Of a DNA stretch of 64,000 nucleotides, positions 10,551-23,900 are shown piece after piece. The notes under the pieces are model-generated. The model was not told the DNA's origin. It ran no database searches and worked only from the letters and a program-made list of their open reading frames with translations. Each line of letters begins with the position of its first letter. Within the stretch, counting starts at the first letter, position 1. Location of the stretch: contig NW_022145549.1 in assembly GCF_000002235.5 (NCBI RefSeq), forward strand, positions 684,501 to 748,500, read 5' to 3'. The stretch comes from Strongylocentrotus purpuratus. Its lineage: Eukaryota > Echinodermata > Echinoidea > Camarodonta > Strongylocentrotidae. The position numbers and the translations under genes were made by a program.

Positions 10551-11614
10551 ACAGAGAAGAAAGACTGACAGATATAGACACAGATGAAATTATAATTCAA
10601 GATGGTATATAAAGAGTGAATGATTAAATTGATTAACCAAATTGTTTGTTACCAGTATATATTTGAGGTTATACAGTAAGAGCTATATGTACAAACATAA
10701 TGTATTTACAAATATTGTGAGTTCCTTAAATGTGACAGTGCTATTTTGGTGTCAAACAACATATTTTGAATCATGTATCTTGGATGTAGTCAAGCAAAGC
10801 TTGTGTACCAATATTTCTCGCTGAAAATTTGTTTCTACACTTTACATGTACAATAACATTTAGTGTAGTTGTATTTGAATTTGATTGTGTATAGTTGAAA
10901 TATCAATGTATTTATTGTACGGTATATGATTGGTTGTTAATTGCCTGAGTAATTTGATGCTATGCAGTGTGTGTGTGTATCTTTTAACATGAACTTGACG
11001 TTAATGTACTTGCTTCAAAAGCTAAACAGTGGTAGGACCTTCATTGGACTATATCAGACTTTAAGATTATGTCAGGTTTTTGTTTTCGGCGTGTACTCCT
11101 ACATTTTCTTGGGTTGTTTGTGTATTGATTAGGGCATGTCCATTGTATTTGGTCATTTGGCCCTCATGACCTCAGTTGACCTGATTCAGGGACTCTTCAA
11201 CTATTTCTCTGCTACTGTTTTGGGTAGGAATTCTAAGTTGAAAATGGAATTTATTTGAAAGTTATTTTGATCTCGTCATGTATGACCTACAAATCGTTGT
11301 GATCAGTATTATGCATAGGACAAAATACATGTAGGTTGGACATGCCCATTATGTCTCATCAACTCTTATATTCTTGTGGTTATTCTATAATTCTCTTTAG
11401 CTGAAATAATTTTCATGTAATAGACTGAAATGGAGTACTTGCTGCAATGATTTAGAGTTGATAGGTTGTATGATTATACTTGATTGTGCATGCTAAGTGA
11501 TTAAAACACCTGGTCGATATTGCATACTTCTTCATTTTCAAGAGGTTGTCATTTTGTTATCAAGTTCAAATAGAGAGTAGAGACAGAAAAATGAGAAGGG
11601 GGAAGACTGTTCAG
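10551..11614. other. Intergenic, nothing recognised
   Basis: It is AT-rich, with a short GT run near 10970. No supportable exon or repeat copy was found. Confidence 0.35.
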
Positions 11615-11988
11615 TTAAAGGTAAAGACCAGTATTGGAAATGCCCCAATTTCAAAAAATGAAATGGAAGCTCTCATTACCAATCATGTGAAAGAATATGT
11701 TTTGACTAATACATGATGATAAAAAATTTGCCGGGAAACCGCCTACTAATTCATATATTTGGTAAATTTGTTTCTCTCATGGTCTGTGAGAGATATAGGG
11801 TAGTCCCATATACATCTTTCTGTGTATAGTGCTTGTAACTTTACGAAGAGTGGGCCAAATTTCTTATCATTTTGATGATTCCAGAACCTTGCAGATGCTA
11901 GATGCTAGATGATCAACCTTTTTTGATCGATTCCACAACGTTTCTTTCACAATGCAATCGCATGACCATAACTGGTCTTTACCTTTAA
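11615..11988. repeat. TTAA-flanked MITE (piggyBac-like target), copy 1
   Basis: It begins TTAAAGGTAAAGACCAGT and ends ACTGGTCTTTACCTTTAA, with TTAA on each side. The interior contains the family marker TTCTTATCATTTTGATGATT and CACAATGCAATCGCATGAC. Other copies are at 16336, 20933, 29782 and 38622. The TTAA duplication is demonstrated by the nested copy at 20933. Confidence 0.85.
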
Positions 11989-14900
11989 AGAGAATGGGAG
12001 AGAGAAAAAGGAAGATGGGAGAGAGAGAAGAGAGTTAGAGAGGAGAAAAAGATAAAGGGAGGGAGAGAGGGAGAGAGAGAGAGAGAGAGAGAGAGATATG
12101 AAAATAGAGCACCCAAGTGTCATAATATACAATATAAATATTGCAAATAAAAGTGCCAATTATATTATCTTCTAGTAGCAGATCTTTGGGTGTGGGCCAA
12201 AGCAAGTCTGACGTAATCTATAAACCCCAGCGAGGTACAAACAAGTGCAATAATATTATTGTGTAATCTAGCAAGCCCCCCTCCCTTCAAATGTGATATT
12301 CTAATGGTTACAATCATCAAATAAATGAAATAAAACCTTTCAAAGGGTGCAGCTTCTAAAAAGCATCAATACCATCATGTTCAGACAACTAAAAAGACCT
12401 TGACTGCAAGCTTCCTGTGTATAATCATTTCTTCTGTATTTTTTTTCTTCCAATTTATTTTCCAGTATACACATTTACTTTACATGTTATGTAAATTACA
12501 ACATTTTAAGTTAAAGAAGAATCAAATACATGAATAATTTTTTCTCAAAGATGTATTAAACACTTCAATACGCAATACTATCTGTATCAGAATAAAATCT
12601 ACATTGCAATAACCAAGAAATAAGTTCTATTTTAAGCCCATGCTATGCTATGCTGCAGGTTCATATCATAATTTAGATTTCAAAAGAACATGGATTTAAA
12701 TGAAAGCTATTTTTTTCTCAAATTTGCGAAAAAAAAGTGCCTGTACAATATGCCAAGTATGAAAAAGCACAACCACATAAATGGGCTAGACTTGCAAACA
12801 AATGGGGTTTATACCACAGCTCTTTGTTCAATTGTGACATTTGGTGTTATAGCAATGATCTAAGTCCTCAAAAGGGTATCAAATACATAACAGACAATTC
12901 AAATTATTTGATTAATTAATTGGGTGAACTCATTACTCCTTTTAATTTAGTTTTGAAATCAATCTATTGATCATATCCATACAAAAAGAAAACCTGAATA
13001 TTGAGCTATCAAAACAAAATACAGACTTGTATCATTGACCTATACAATTTTGAAACAAACCCCAAAACATACAGTTGATTAATATGTTAATTGCCCATTG
13101 ATTGTCCACTACAGCCATCCAGGACTACCGATGCGTCCGATTGTAAGACACATGCTCTGGCTACAGTTGCTACAAAGTCAATTTATGATATAAAACAAAC
13201 TTGAACTTCAATCCTGGACCCGCCATTATACCTCATTCTTACTCCAACCATAAATCTAATCTAATCTAATAAAATCGAACCACAACCAATGACAGAGCCA
13301 TGTATATCTTGGATGAAACAGAGCTAGGAGAAAACGTCACTGGACTTAGCAGATGTTGGGCTACTCTGCTTGTAAGCAAGTTTTTGCACGGCGACGCAAG
13401 TGCCGACTACGGGGTATTTAAATGAGCTCGCCACCCCGTACTAGCTTGACTCCCGACAGAAATTTTCATTCTGAGTGCGACCCCCCGCTAAGATTAGCGT
13501 TGTAGAAGGCCACGTCGCCAGTTGCGAAAACTCGCTAATGTTTGTTTGGAGCCAGAGGAGTGTTAACTCAGTTCACTTTACAAAGGCTTCAATTATAACA
13601 CCATTCTGCTCCAAAGAGATGATGTTCATGTTGGGTCCAACAGACAGTGCTGACGTTCATGCCCAGTATGACATGCAAAATAAATACTTTTGTCAACACT
13701 ATAACTCTATCAACATGATGCTATCAATATAATCCTTTTGCTATAAAGATCACATTGAATTTCTGATATGTTACAAGGCTACCCATGTATCTCAAACAAG
13801 CTGGAAAATAACACATGATAATTTGTGTGGAGTTTAAATTATATTTCCTTCCATAATGTATCTGTACAATACATAATGTGGGATTGTCCAGTAAGCAATT
13901 GGCATATTCTTACAACATACATGAAAAGAGGGATATTCCATTATGTATTTTGGGGTGGTCCTATATGCTAAGATGGAGAGGGAACATGCAAAATATAAAA
14001 CTGCATAAATACTATGCCTACATAAATTCAAGAAAACAGTAATCAAACGCAGATTAAACTAAGAATATAAATGCTTTGTATTCACATATCCTTATAATAT
14101 TCAATATTCATAAATTCTCCTACTCTTTTTTTACTTCAGGTTTAGAATGTGTAGTAAATGTATCTACAAAACACACCGTATTACAAAGATAAGTTACATA
14201 ATATACAAACAATCTTATAAAGAGAAGTATGATATGTAAATTTAACTCTCTTCTTTATCTATTTTCCTAAATTACGTACAAATCTGCAGACAAGAAATTT
14301 GAAAGGAAAAAATGGAAAATCATTTTAGTACAACCAGTTTTATGTAAATTTTTGTGGCAACATGACACCTTATTCAAATCGACTTCAAAATCCTTTTGAT
14401 GCCTGTGCAAAGATTGTACAGAATATTGAGTAAACTTACAGGCATAATATAATGCTTTTAAACATTATTATGAAGTATTTGGTGTCATTTATGCCTGGGT
14501 GTGGAAAGCAAACTGAATCACTGCAACCATCGGGGTCTCTCCTCCCAGCATAACTGATTAGGGTGTGCAGGTAGACAACTACAATGGGGTTCCCCCCTAA
14601 CTCTTCTACATATAGATTCAAGCAATATTGTCAAATTTTTCCCCACCCCCCATTTTGAGGGAGGATCAACGAAACAGTCAAGTCCAACAGCTCTACCACA
14701 TTGCAATAAATGACAGAATTTCAACACATAAATCTTGATGATGTGCACTTCTGCATTGTAACTAAATTACTTGAAAACCCCTAGAATATGAGATCTCGGT
14801 CATTTCATTTACAAGTAGCAAGAAGTAATCTTAACTGATTAAATACATACCTGTAGCTTAATATGAAATCAATATCAAGTATATATACTCTACGAGATCG

Positions 14901-15950
14901 CATCAATTCGATCATTACTGACATAAAATACATCTGCTTCTAGAATTGCTTAACCTTAGGCAAAGTGCAAAGGCTCTATTCCTCACTGTACTGTGTACTT
15001 TGATAAGACAGAGAGAGAAAAATGAAATAAAATGAAGAAAAAATAGGAGCCAAATTACGAATATTGCAGCTGAACAAAGTAACATTTTGCTTCCAATTCT
15101 TATTTCACCTACACTGAATTGGAACTATATTGAATCTATAATTCTGACTTTTTAAATAAATATATGAATTCAAAAAGATGTAAATACTATTCCTTTATAA
15201 TCATTTCCACATGTACACTAACAGAGTGAATCTCCTTATAACGAAAATTATTTTGCATCAACTTTTTAAGAATTACAATCATGGCCTTTTTTTTAGTAAC
15301 ATGTGTTCCCAAAAGACAAATTGCGGCTGACCATTGCAGATGACCATCGAAGATGACCATTCTGTTTTCCTTCAATTTTAGCAGGTGGAGGAGGCGCAGG
15401 AGAGTCCATACTCTAACGTGATTTCCTTTTCTCAATTTTTAGAAATGAATTTGTAAACATGTATCATCCTAGTTGTCTAATTGGAAAATTGCTTTTGATT
15501 GCTTGACCAAATAGCATATTATGGTTGCCGTGGGGCAAGTGAACAAGTTGTATTGTAGCAGTGTATAGATTAGAAGTCTTTGAGCCCTCAACTCATATCC
15601 TGCCATAAGGCCGCATGCACGCTACCGTTATAGTGCTTTATTCATGCGAGCGAGCCACAGCTTAGCTGCTTTAAGCATGCATGCTCGCATTCGTAATTAA
15701 TTCGCAGTTAATGTCCTTGCTCGTTGTACTGTGCCGAGTGCTTTGCACGCGCTATTGATCGCACCATCAGATTATCTCAAAATAAACTTGGTACAGGGGG
15801 GATTTGTTGCTTGGCACAATAGGGATTAGCCCTGTGGCACTGGGCTGTATTCATTATGGCAAGATAAGAGTTAAAAAACATTATCCGGTACTTCATTCAC
15901 TTAAATTTTGAACATATCAATCTTGTTTGAGTAATAGGTAATACAGTTAA
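11989..15950. other. AT-rich stretch, no gene recognised
   Basis: It lies between the converging 3' ends of the 5228 exon gene and RAB21. It holds a GA microsatellite at about 12060-12094. At 13380-13510 and 15600-15770 there are locally GC-richer segments that I could not assign; neither has a coding pattern I trust. Part of the right side could be RAB21 3' UTR. Confidence 0.35.
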
Positions 15951-16190
15951 GGTGCCATAGTCTTGTGGATACATCACCAGACTGTATTTCCATGGTACAG
16001 GTTTCAAATCCCAGGCCAGCACTAATGTCCTTTGGCAAGACGTAAAGCTGCATTTGCCACTCTCTACCCAGGTGAACATGGGTGCCTGGCATACCTGACC
16101 CTAGGCTATAACAGAAGTGATATATCTTGGTGCCATGAGCGCCACAGCTCGACTGATACGAGCACAATATAAGAAGCTATTTGTGGTTGA
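15951..16190 (+). mobile_element. tRNA-derived SINE, family B, copy 1
   Basis: The head, starting GGTGCCATAGTCTTGTGG, has a B-box-like GGTTTCAAATCCC. The family-B body follows: CACTAATGTCCTTTGGCAAG, then CTCTCTACCCAGGTG. The head is degraded and no target duplication was found. Confidence 0.75.
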
Positions 16191-16335
16191 GGGAGATTAA
16201 AGACAGGCAGAAAGGCCCCTTTTTGAAAGGCACCAAAAAGAAAAGGAAAGTACAAACACATAAACAATACAGTGAATTATATAAATGAATAACTCTTGTG
16301 TGGGATATCATGGTCTGCTTCAAGCCAGAAGGGCA

Positions 16336-16720
16336 TTAAAGATAAATTTGAGTTCTGGTTAAAAAAAAGAAAATGAATTCTCACAGAATCAAACAAAACT
16401 TCCACTGAATCTTCAAGATTTAAATGTCATATGCCAAACAATTTTGGTAGAAAATGTTTACTGGCTGAGTAATGAGCATAGAAAGATAAGGAAATCAAGG
16501 TTGGTAGCCCGACAACATTTGTGTAGTCCCATATACATCTTTCTGTGTACAGTGCTTGTAACTTTATCAATACTGGGCCAAATTTCTTATCATTTTGATA
16601 ATTCCAGAACCTTGCAGTACACACCAACACTTATATGCTAGATGATCAACCTTTTCTGATCGATTCCACAACGTTTCCTTCATAATGCAATCGCATGACT
16701 AGAACTGATCTTTATCTTAA
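16336..16720. repeat. TTAA-flanked MITE, copy 2
   Basis: It runs from TTAAAGATAAATTTGAGTTC to CTGATCTTTATCTTAA with TTAA at both edges. The left half matches the 20933 subtype (CTCACAGAATCAAAC, CTGGCTGAGTAATGAGCATA); the right half carries the shared CTTGCAGTACACACCA segment. Confidence 0.8.
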
Positions 16721-16944
16721 ACGTCCTTCTGGCTTCAAAAAGATGAAATTTTCTTCTGGCTAGAGAGGGAGTATAATGAGTGTTGAAGATGATGAATGCA
16801 CACTGATTAAATAACTTGAGATATAAGTGCTTCCTTTCGCCACAATCACTTTCCTAATATAGTTGAAAACAAAACTGTTTATAAGGGTTGCTTTTAAAAG
16901 AGAGAGTAGCGCGACTATGTAACACAAAAATATTTTGTATCAAT

Positions 16945-17316
16945 AGGCGCGTCTTCATCATCTCGAGATAGCCAAATAGCCCGCTATTTCTGATTTGGGA
17001 AATAATCCTGAAGTTACAAATCGCGTCTTCATCAGCTCAAGATACGACTTCAAAACTTGAAACTTGACCTTGAGAAATTAGCTCGAGATATTTTGCTCAG
17101 CGTTAGCACATAGTGCGATTCTTCGGTCTGGTGAAGACGCACAGGACAAATAGCTGGATATTTTGCAAACTGATATCTTGGGATGACAATCCCGACCAAA
17201 TATCCCGCTAATTGCTACTTCGGTCTGATGAAGACGCAAATCAGCTGGATAGTTTGCGATCGGGATAGTTCAAATAGCTGGATATTTGGCAATCTAGAGA
17301 TAGTGAGGACAGGCCT
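16945..17316. repeat. TIR element with AGGC(G)CGTCTTCATCA ends, copy 1
   Basis: The left terminus AGGCGCGTCTTCATCATC followed by a GATAGCCAAATAGC arm pairs with the right terminus GCTGGATATTTGGCAATC followed by GTGAGGACAGGCCT. The interior has several internal symmetries (GAAGACGC repeated). A second copy of the family is at 31430-31828, inside the LTR element. Confidence 0.75.
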
Positions 17317-17942
17317 CATGATCAATCAAAACTGAAATTGAAGGGTCATTATCAAGACCCACTTACACTATATAACCACAACATTCCATACATGTACAGC
17401 TTTAATAGTACATGTAGAGATATTGTTTGATTTTTCTCCCTTAAGAATAGAGCATTCATCGAACAATCTGCATAAATATTATGCTACCAAATACTTCCAG
17501 CAAATGTACTCAGATTTCCACAGAATGTACAGATTTTCCAAAAAATTTGGTGTCTTATCTCCACGTGGCTTTGTTCAGACACACATGTACGCTTTAAAAT
17601 GTGCAAACTGTATCATATGATGTATCAGAGCTTAGAGGCCGTCATTGCTCATAATTTCCTTTTCCCTCTTAATTGCAATTCCCTATCAAACATGTACAAC
17701 AGTTTGTATTTTGCCATGGAATTTGTTTTATATTTGTTACTTTTTTCTTTTTTTTAAAGACAGATTTAATAACGCATTGAGTCTGAACAAAGCTCAAGAG
17801 CCCATCAAGGCGACTGATCTTTCAACCCTCTGCGGCACATGAACACCAAAAGAAGAAAACCTCGTGTCATGCCATCTCCAAAGTACACTTCACAAACATG
17901 AATTGCTCCCTCTACTGTTGTCTCCACCCCAGGCTACGTGTA
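17317..17942 (-). other. Proximal 3' UTR of RAB21 (inferred)
   Basis: This is the sequence immediately downstream of the RAB21 stop codon. It has no open exon. The transcript end is not determined: no poly(A) signal stands out. Confidence 0.35.
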
Positions 17943-20900
17943 TTAGCAGCACCCTCCGCTCTTGGGCTCCTCTGCATCTTCTACTATCGTCACACTTTTG
18001 TGTTTGGACGCTCGGCTACTGCTCGCCCCGTCGTCAAGGAACGTTGATTCTAACATTCCTAGGAAGAAAACACATACATGTACAAAGATGGTCAAAATCG
18101 ATTCTCAGAATACACAGCCCAAGGAAAATTAATAGATCAAACTCCTATAAGGGTACTAATATCCTTTGGCAAAATATTAACCTGCACTTGCTACTCTCCA
18201 CCCAGGTGTTAAATGGGTACCCAGTAGGATGAGACGGTCATTGTTGGTCAAACAGTTTTGAGCGTCAAGTAACGCCTGGCAGGAATACTCCCCAAGGAGT
18301 GGAGATTGTGCACACATTGTGTGCTGCAAGCATTGAAGTCAATGACCGGGTTAATAGTATATATGTAAGGCGTTTAGAGACATCGTAGATGTATTAGGCA
18401 GAATATTATTATTCTTAGTATTATTATTAGGCCTATGGTGGGTTACTAGGGAGTGAGTAAGCACCTAGTCTGACACTTTTATTCATATCACAAGTCAGTA
18501 AAGGTGTATTATATCTTCACAATAGAGACTGATAGCATATAAAGAAACTATATAGATGACTTACGTTTGCTAAGATCCAGGAACATTTCTTCTATCCCTT
18601 TGTTGAGTTTTGCTGATGTGTGAAAGTGTTTAGCTCCCACTGATGCAGCATATCTACAGGGAGAGATGAATAGAGATGAATAGTTCACAAGATCTCAATT
18701 TGTTTTGGTTGTCCCTAAGGATATGTTAACTTTATATATTATTATGTCAACATGTTCTATTGCATTGTACATTTACTATTTTTATATTGTTGAATAAATG
18801 AATGAATGAATGAATGAATAAATGAATGAATGAATGACTTATAAAGTCTGGATCTCTCCATATTGGATGATCTGGACAGGGACGAAAAGCAGTCTAGAGC
18901 AAGATCTCAACAATACAAACAAAAGATAAAAATAAAATGCCACATATACAAGTATAAAGCTCCCTAAAATACTGAACTATGAATTCCATGGCAAAGTACA
19001 AACTGTTGTACGTGTTTGCAGAGGTGTCGTGGTCGAGTGGATACGTCACTGGACTGTTGAACATAAGGTCAGCGGTTCGAGTCCCACCACAGCACTAATA
19101 TGTCCTTTGGCAAGATATTGATCTACATTTTCCACACTCAACCCAGGTGATGTAAATGGGTAACTGGCAGGAATTTAATTCCTTGTAATGCTTTAGCGCC
19201 TTATCATGGCAGCTCAGCCACAGCTGGGGTAATAATATAATACCTTGTGTTAAGCGCAGTAGAGTACATGTAGTAGCTGCGCTATACAAATTGACCTATT
19301 ATTGATTAAAATATGGAAAGGTAGAAAGAAACTTACGCTTCTGCATCCGCTACTGATACATTCCTCTGCTTTTCCAGATCAATTTTGTTTCCTGAAAAAA
19401 GAAAGAAAAAAGAAACAGGTAAAATTTGGAAGACATGTTATATCAGTGCCATGAACAGAATTGTAGTCCTTATTTCATAAGACCAATGTACGAAGCTTAT
19501 TACATGTACAAGTTCCCATTGTCTAATTAACATCTGTACTTCGGTTTTCAAACATCATGATAACTTCTGAAAATGTTGACTTGTAGAATAAAACCTTTGT
19601 GTATTGAGGGCAGTGATTGTATTTACCTGCTATACATAATGAGATGTCGTTCCCCAGCATCTTCTTCAACTCCTTCACCCAGCTCTTCACCTGGCAGGAG
19701 AAAATAAATAAGAAAAAAGTGTGATTACAACACTACTAAGACATGAAACTGAAACTGATTTGTACCGAAATACTTTAAGCTTTTTAAGGGGTTAGGCTTG
19801 ACTAGCACATGTGCTATTATCTGGCCCCTTTTACCAACCAATAGTTTCTCTTCTTGTATACGTAAACACATTGTATGAAATGTATTACTGTATTGCTGTT
19901 GGTATTAAATGGTAAATAGATCAAATAAAATCAAATCAGATTGTAAGCTGCTTAAACCATAGCACAAAATAAAATGAATTACCCTGGTACCAGTAAGCAT
20001 AGTGTCCATCACAGTTCTTTGTCTTTTATCACACAGAAGATTTTATAGGGACCGTTTTGGCATTGATTTTTACTTTTTTAAATAAATTCCCTACACCATT
20101 ATATGTGTCAATCAATTTAAACATTAAAATGCCAGTGGTTCATTCATATAGGTCATTTCCTAAGCCTTGACTGAAGAAGTTGATAATTTGACATCAGCTG
20201 GTTCAAAATAAACCCAATTGAACCAAGGTCCTGATGTCCAATAGTAATGCAAGTCAAACTATAAAGAAAACTATATGAACTGTGAACATAAGTCATTAAA
20301 AATATTGACGAATACATAGGATAGATCTAGATGTATGTCGGCTGTAAATAGAAGAATCCATCCAACTTCTCAAGTACAGCATTTAACTTATGTAATAAGA
20401 ATGTGAAACGAAAATGATATTTGAGCAAATGAAATATCAATTATGTTGAATGGCATTTCTTTCGCAGCTCACTATGAGGTGTAATCAACTAGAATTACGA
20501 CCAAACAGAAGTCTTCATGTGATGAAATTTGATGTATAGGGAATATAATCTTCAGGAAATTACTGATTAGACCCGATTATCAATGCTGATGGTACATGTA
20601 CATGCATGTCGAGGGGTCAGTGACACAAAGACGTAACTCAATTTTGTACATTTTGAGAAAAAGTGGTTAAGGTGTCACAGAGCACTCGGGCCTTTAGGAG
20701 TTAAGTCCACGTTTCACTAGCCATTGACTTCAATAGGGTGTTGGGTGGAGTTAAGTCTTTGTGTTTCCTGGAAAGCCCACATTTTTCTGAACATTTTGAT
20801 ATCAAATACTCATTTTGGCAAAATATGGAGTTACTTTGTTGTGTCACTGAACCCTCGAAATACATGTTCATGGCATAAAAGGTACAGTGCTGAGGAAGAG

Positions 20901-23900
20901 GAAATCTAATAGTCTTTTCACACTGGTTTTGCTTAAAGATAAACTCCAGTACTGGTAAAAAAAAAAAAAAATAATTCTCACAGAATCAAACGAAACTTAC
21001 ACTGAATGTTCAAGATTACAAATAAATGACATGTGCCAAACAATTTTGGAAGAAAATGTATACTGGCTGAGTAATGAGCATAGAAAGAAAGACAAGGAAA
21101 TCAAGGTAGTACTAGCCCCGACACCATGTGTGTTGTCCCATATATAGCTTTCAATGTGAGTGCTTGTTACTTTACCAAGACTCGGTCAAATTTATTATGA
21201 TTTTGATGACTCCAGAACCTTGCAGTGCACACCAATACTTACATGCTACATGATCAACTGTTTCTGATCCTTTCACACGTTTTCTTTCACAATGCAATCG
21301 CATTACCAGTACTAAAGTTTATCTTTAACCCAGTACTTTGCTTAGCCCCGTACTATCCTTAACCCCGGACTAACTATTTTGGCTTTTCTCATACTCTGTT
21401 TTTAGTCCCGTACTAGCGCCTATTCCGGTGTTCACTGTAATTCGTTAGCCCCGGACTTGCTCTATATCGTGAATATTATGATTTGACAGTGGGCTCCTTA
21501 CTTCGCATCTGGCCAGCTGCGATACGCTCCATTGCGTAGTACCGGACTATTTTTCATTTCTGTTCTCATTCATTTGCTTGGCATCGCAATTGCGGTGTTA
21601 GCAGGAGTTAGCACCACAATTGCGGGGTTAGCCCTGCTATTTTGCAGGGCTAGCTAACCCCGTACTATAGGTGGGGCTAGCCCACTTTGGTAAATACGGT
21701 TTTAGAATAGAAAGTGGAATAAGCTTAACCCCGGACTATAGGTGGGACTAAGCCCCCCCCCCCCTTAAACCTTAACCCCACCTATAGTACGGGGTTAAGC
21801 AAAATTTTGCCAGTGTGAAAACAGTATATAGGTAATTCATTCTTAGAAATTTAACATGTTCATGTCACATTCATTAGAACTGCTCCTACACTGTACTTTG
21901 TACTTGCCCTTTTCTTTCTAACTATTTTTTAAAAAATCAGCAGGAAAAAAATGTGTAAGGAGCTGGCTACTTGCTGTTTAAACATCTGTATGCAGTGCTG
22001 GTCCTTTGCAAAGTCATATAACAGGCAAAGAAATAAAATGAGTCTCATATTGTTGGCAGCACAACCCACAAGAGCAACACTAAGTGGAATGTTTCTTACA
22101 CTTACGCAAATTAATTTTGGAAATAATAATAGGGAGGGGGGGGGGGGGGGGAGATGGGGTGGGGGAGAAACAGAACTGACAGGGGTTAAACTACAAAGGT
22201 TCAGAACCACTTTTTAACCCTTTATGTGCAACACAAGTAATGTCCCCGTGCCACGTTGTATTGATATTGGTACCAAAGGCTTCAAGATTAAAAGGGTGGC
22301 AATGGAGCTAATCAAGGCCTGGGCCCCGTCTTTAATACAAAGAGTTGATATCAATCATAACTTATTTGAGATTGATATCAATCGCAACTATGTACATGTA
22401 CATAAGAGATAAGGGGATTGATTGGAGGACTAACTTTTTGTGAGACGGGGCCCAGAAAAGAATAATTTTGCAAAGCTTTTGTGCTGCACAAAGTAAACCT
22501 TCCCTCAATGGTGCCTATTGTTTTGACAAACAAGCGAACATGAAGAGAGGCAAAGAAAGTGACCAAATACAAAAACAAAAAGAGATTTTGAATGTTTGAT
22601 TTACCTTCGTGAAGGAATCCTCATCTGTAATGTCATAGACTAGTATTGCCCCGTTGCTGTCTCTGTAGTAGATAGGTCCTAATGCATGAAACCTCTCTTG
22701 ACCTGCCGTGTCCTGTACATAAGTAAATGAATAAATCAGTAAGTCAAGCTTCAAATTGGCAACAATAACAGAGACTAGTATTGCAGTCGATCTGTACATG
22801 CAGGTCCTAATGCATGATCTCTCTTTTGACCTGCCGTGTTGTGTAAGCAAGAAGGAACACACCACTAGTACATGTAGGCCAGGTTTCAAATAGGCAACAA
22901 CTAGTGACCATAAAGTGTGACCATAAAGTGTGACCATACAGTAAGTTCAGTTCATGATGTCCATACGGTATGTGACTAAACTGTTAAAAATGAAACAGAT
23001 TGTCATATAATGCATGATGTACAGCTGGGTAGGCTTTAACAATACAAACTACAGTACAATACATGCATTTGATTTTATAAAGAAATACTCAAATCGATAA
23101 AGGCAAATTTAGGATTAAAATACTGAATCAACTGCTATTACTTGTGTTACATTGCATCGCGATATTTAGAAGCTCAATCATGACTTCAACAACAGGGGTG
23201 TTGTTTTTTTTGTAAAACATTAAAGAGTAAAGAATATACATGTAGATATCAATCTTATCTGAATACCATTTTATCAACAACTTCATTATGACATTTATGA
23301 CTTAATCCATTCATTGAGAGATTCATAACTAACGACTTACATTGTACTGTACGTGTAGGTTTGTTATTTAACAAACTGTAGGAATCCTATCTGGATATCA
23401 ATAATAATATCATTCCTAAGCACTTTTTAAATTGTGGAAGTAAGGAGGTCATACAAAAGTTCACAAGGACAAAGTGGGTGTATTATGACAAAATTTAACA
23501 AATTATATGCACCATGTATATGACTTAGACCTATTGCCCTTTAAATAAATGGGAAAATAATACTACAGGTAATTGAAAGAAAAGAGGGAAGAGGAGAAGA
23601 AGAAAAAAGAAAAAGAAGAAGAAGAAAAAGAAGAAGAAGAAAAAGAAAAAGAAGAAGAAGAAAAAGAAGAAGAAGAAAAAGAAGAAGAAGAAAAAAAAAA
23701 GAAGAAGAAGAAGAAGAAGAAGAAGAAGAAGAAGAAGAAGAAGAAGAAGAAGAAGAAGAAGAAGAAGAAGAAGAAGAAGAAGAAGAAGAAGAAGAAGAAG
23801 AAGAAGAAGAAGAAGAAGAAGAAGAAGAAGAAGAAGAAAAAGAAGAAGAAAAAGAAGAAGAAGAAGAAGAAGAGAAAGAAGAAGAGAAAAAAGAAGAAGG

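Noticed and set aside
22515..22937. 140-codon minus frame containing part of Rab21
   Set aside because: It is RAB21 exon 3 read through into both flanking introns; the spliced model explains it.
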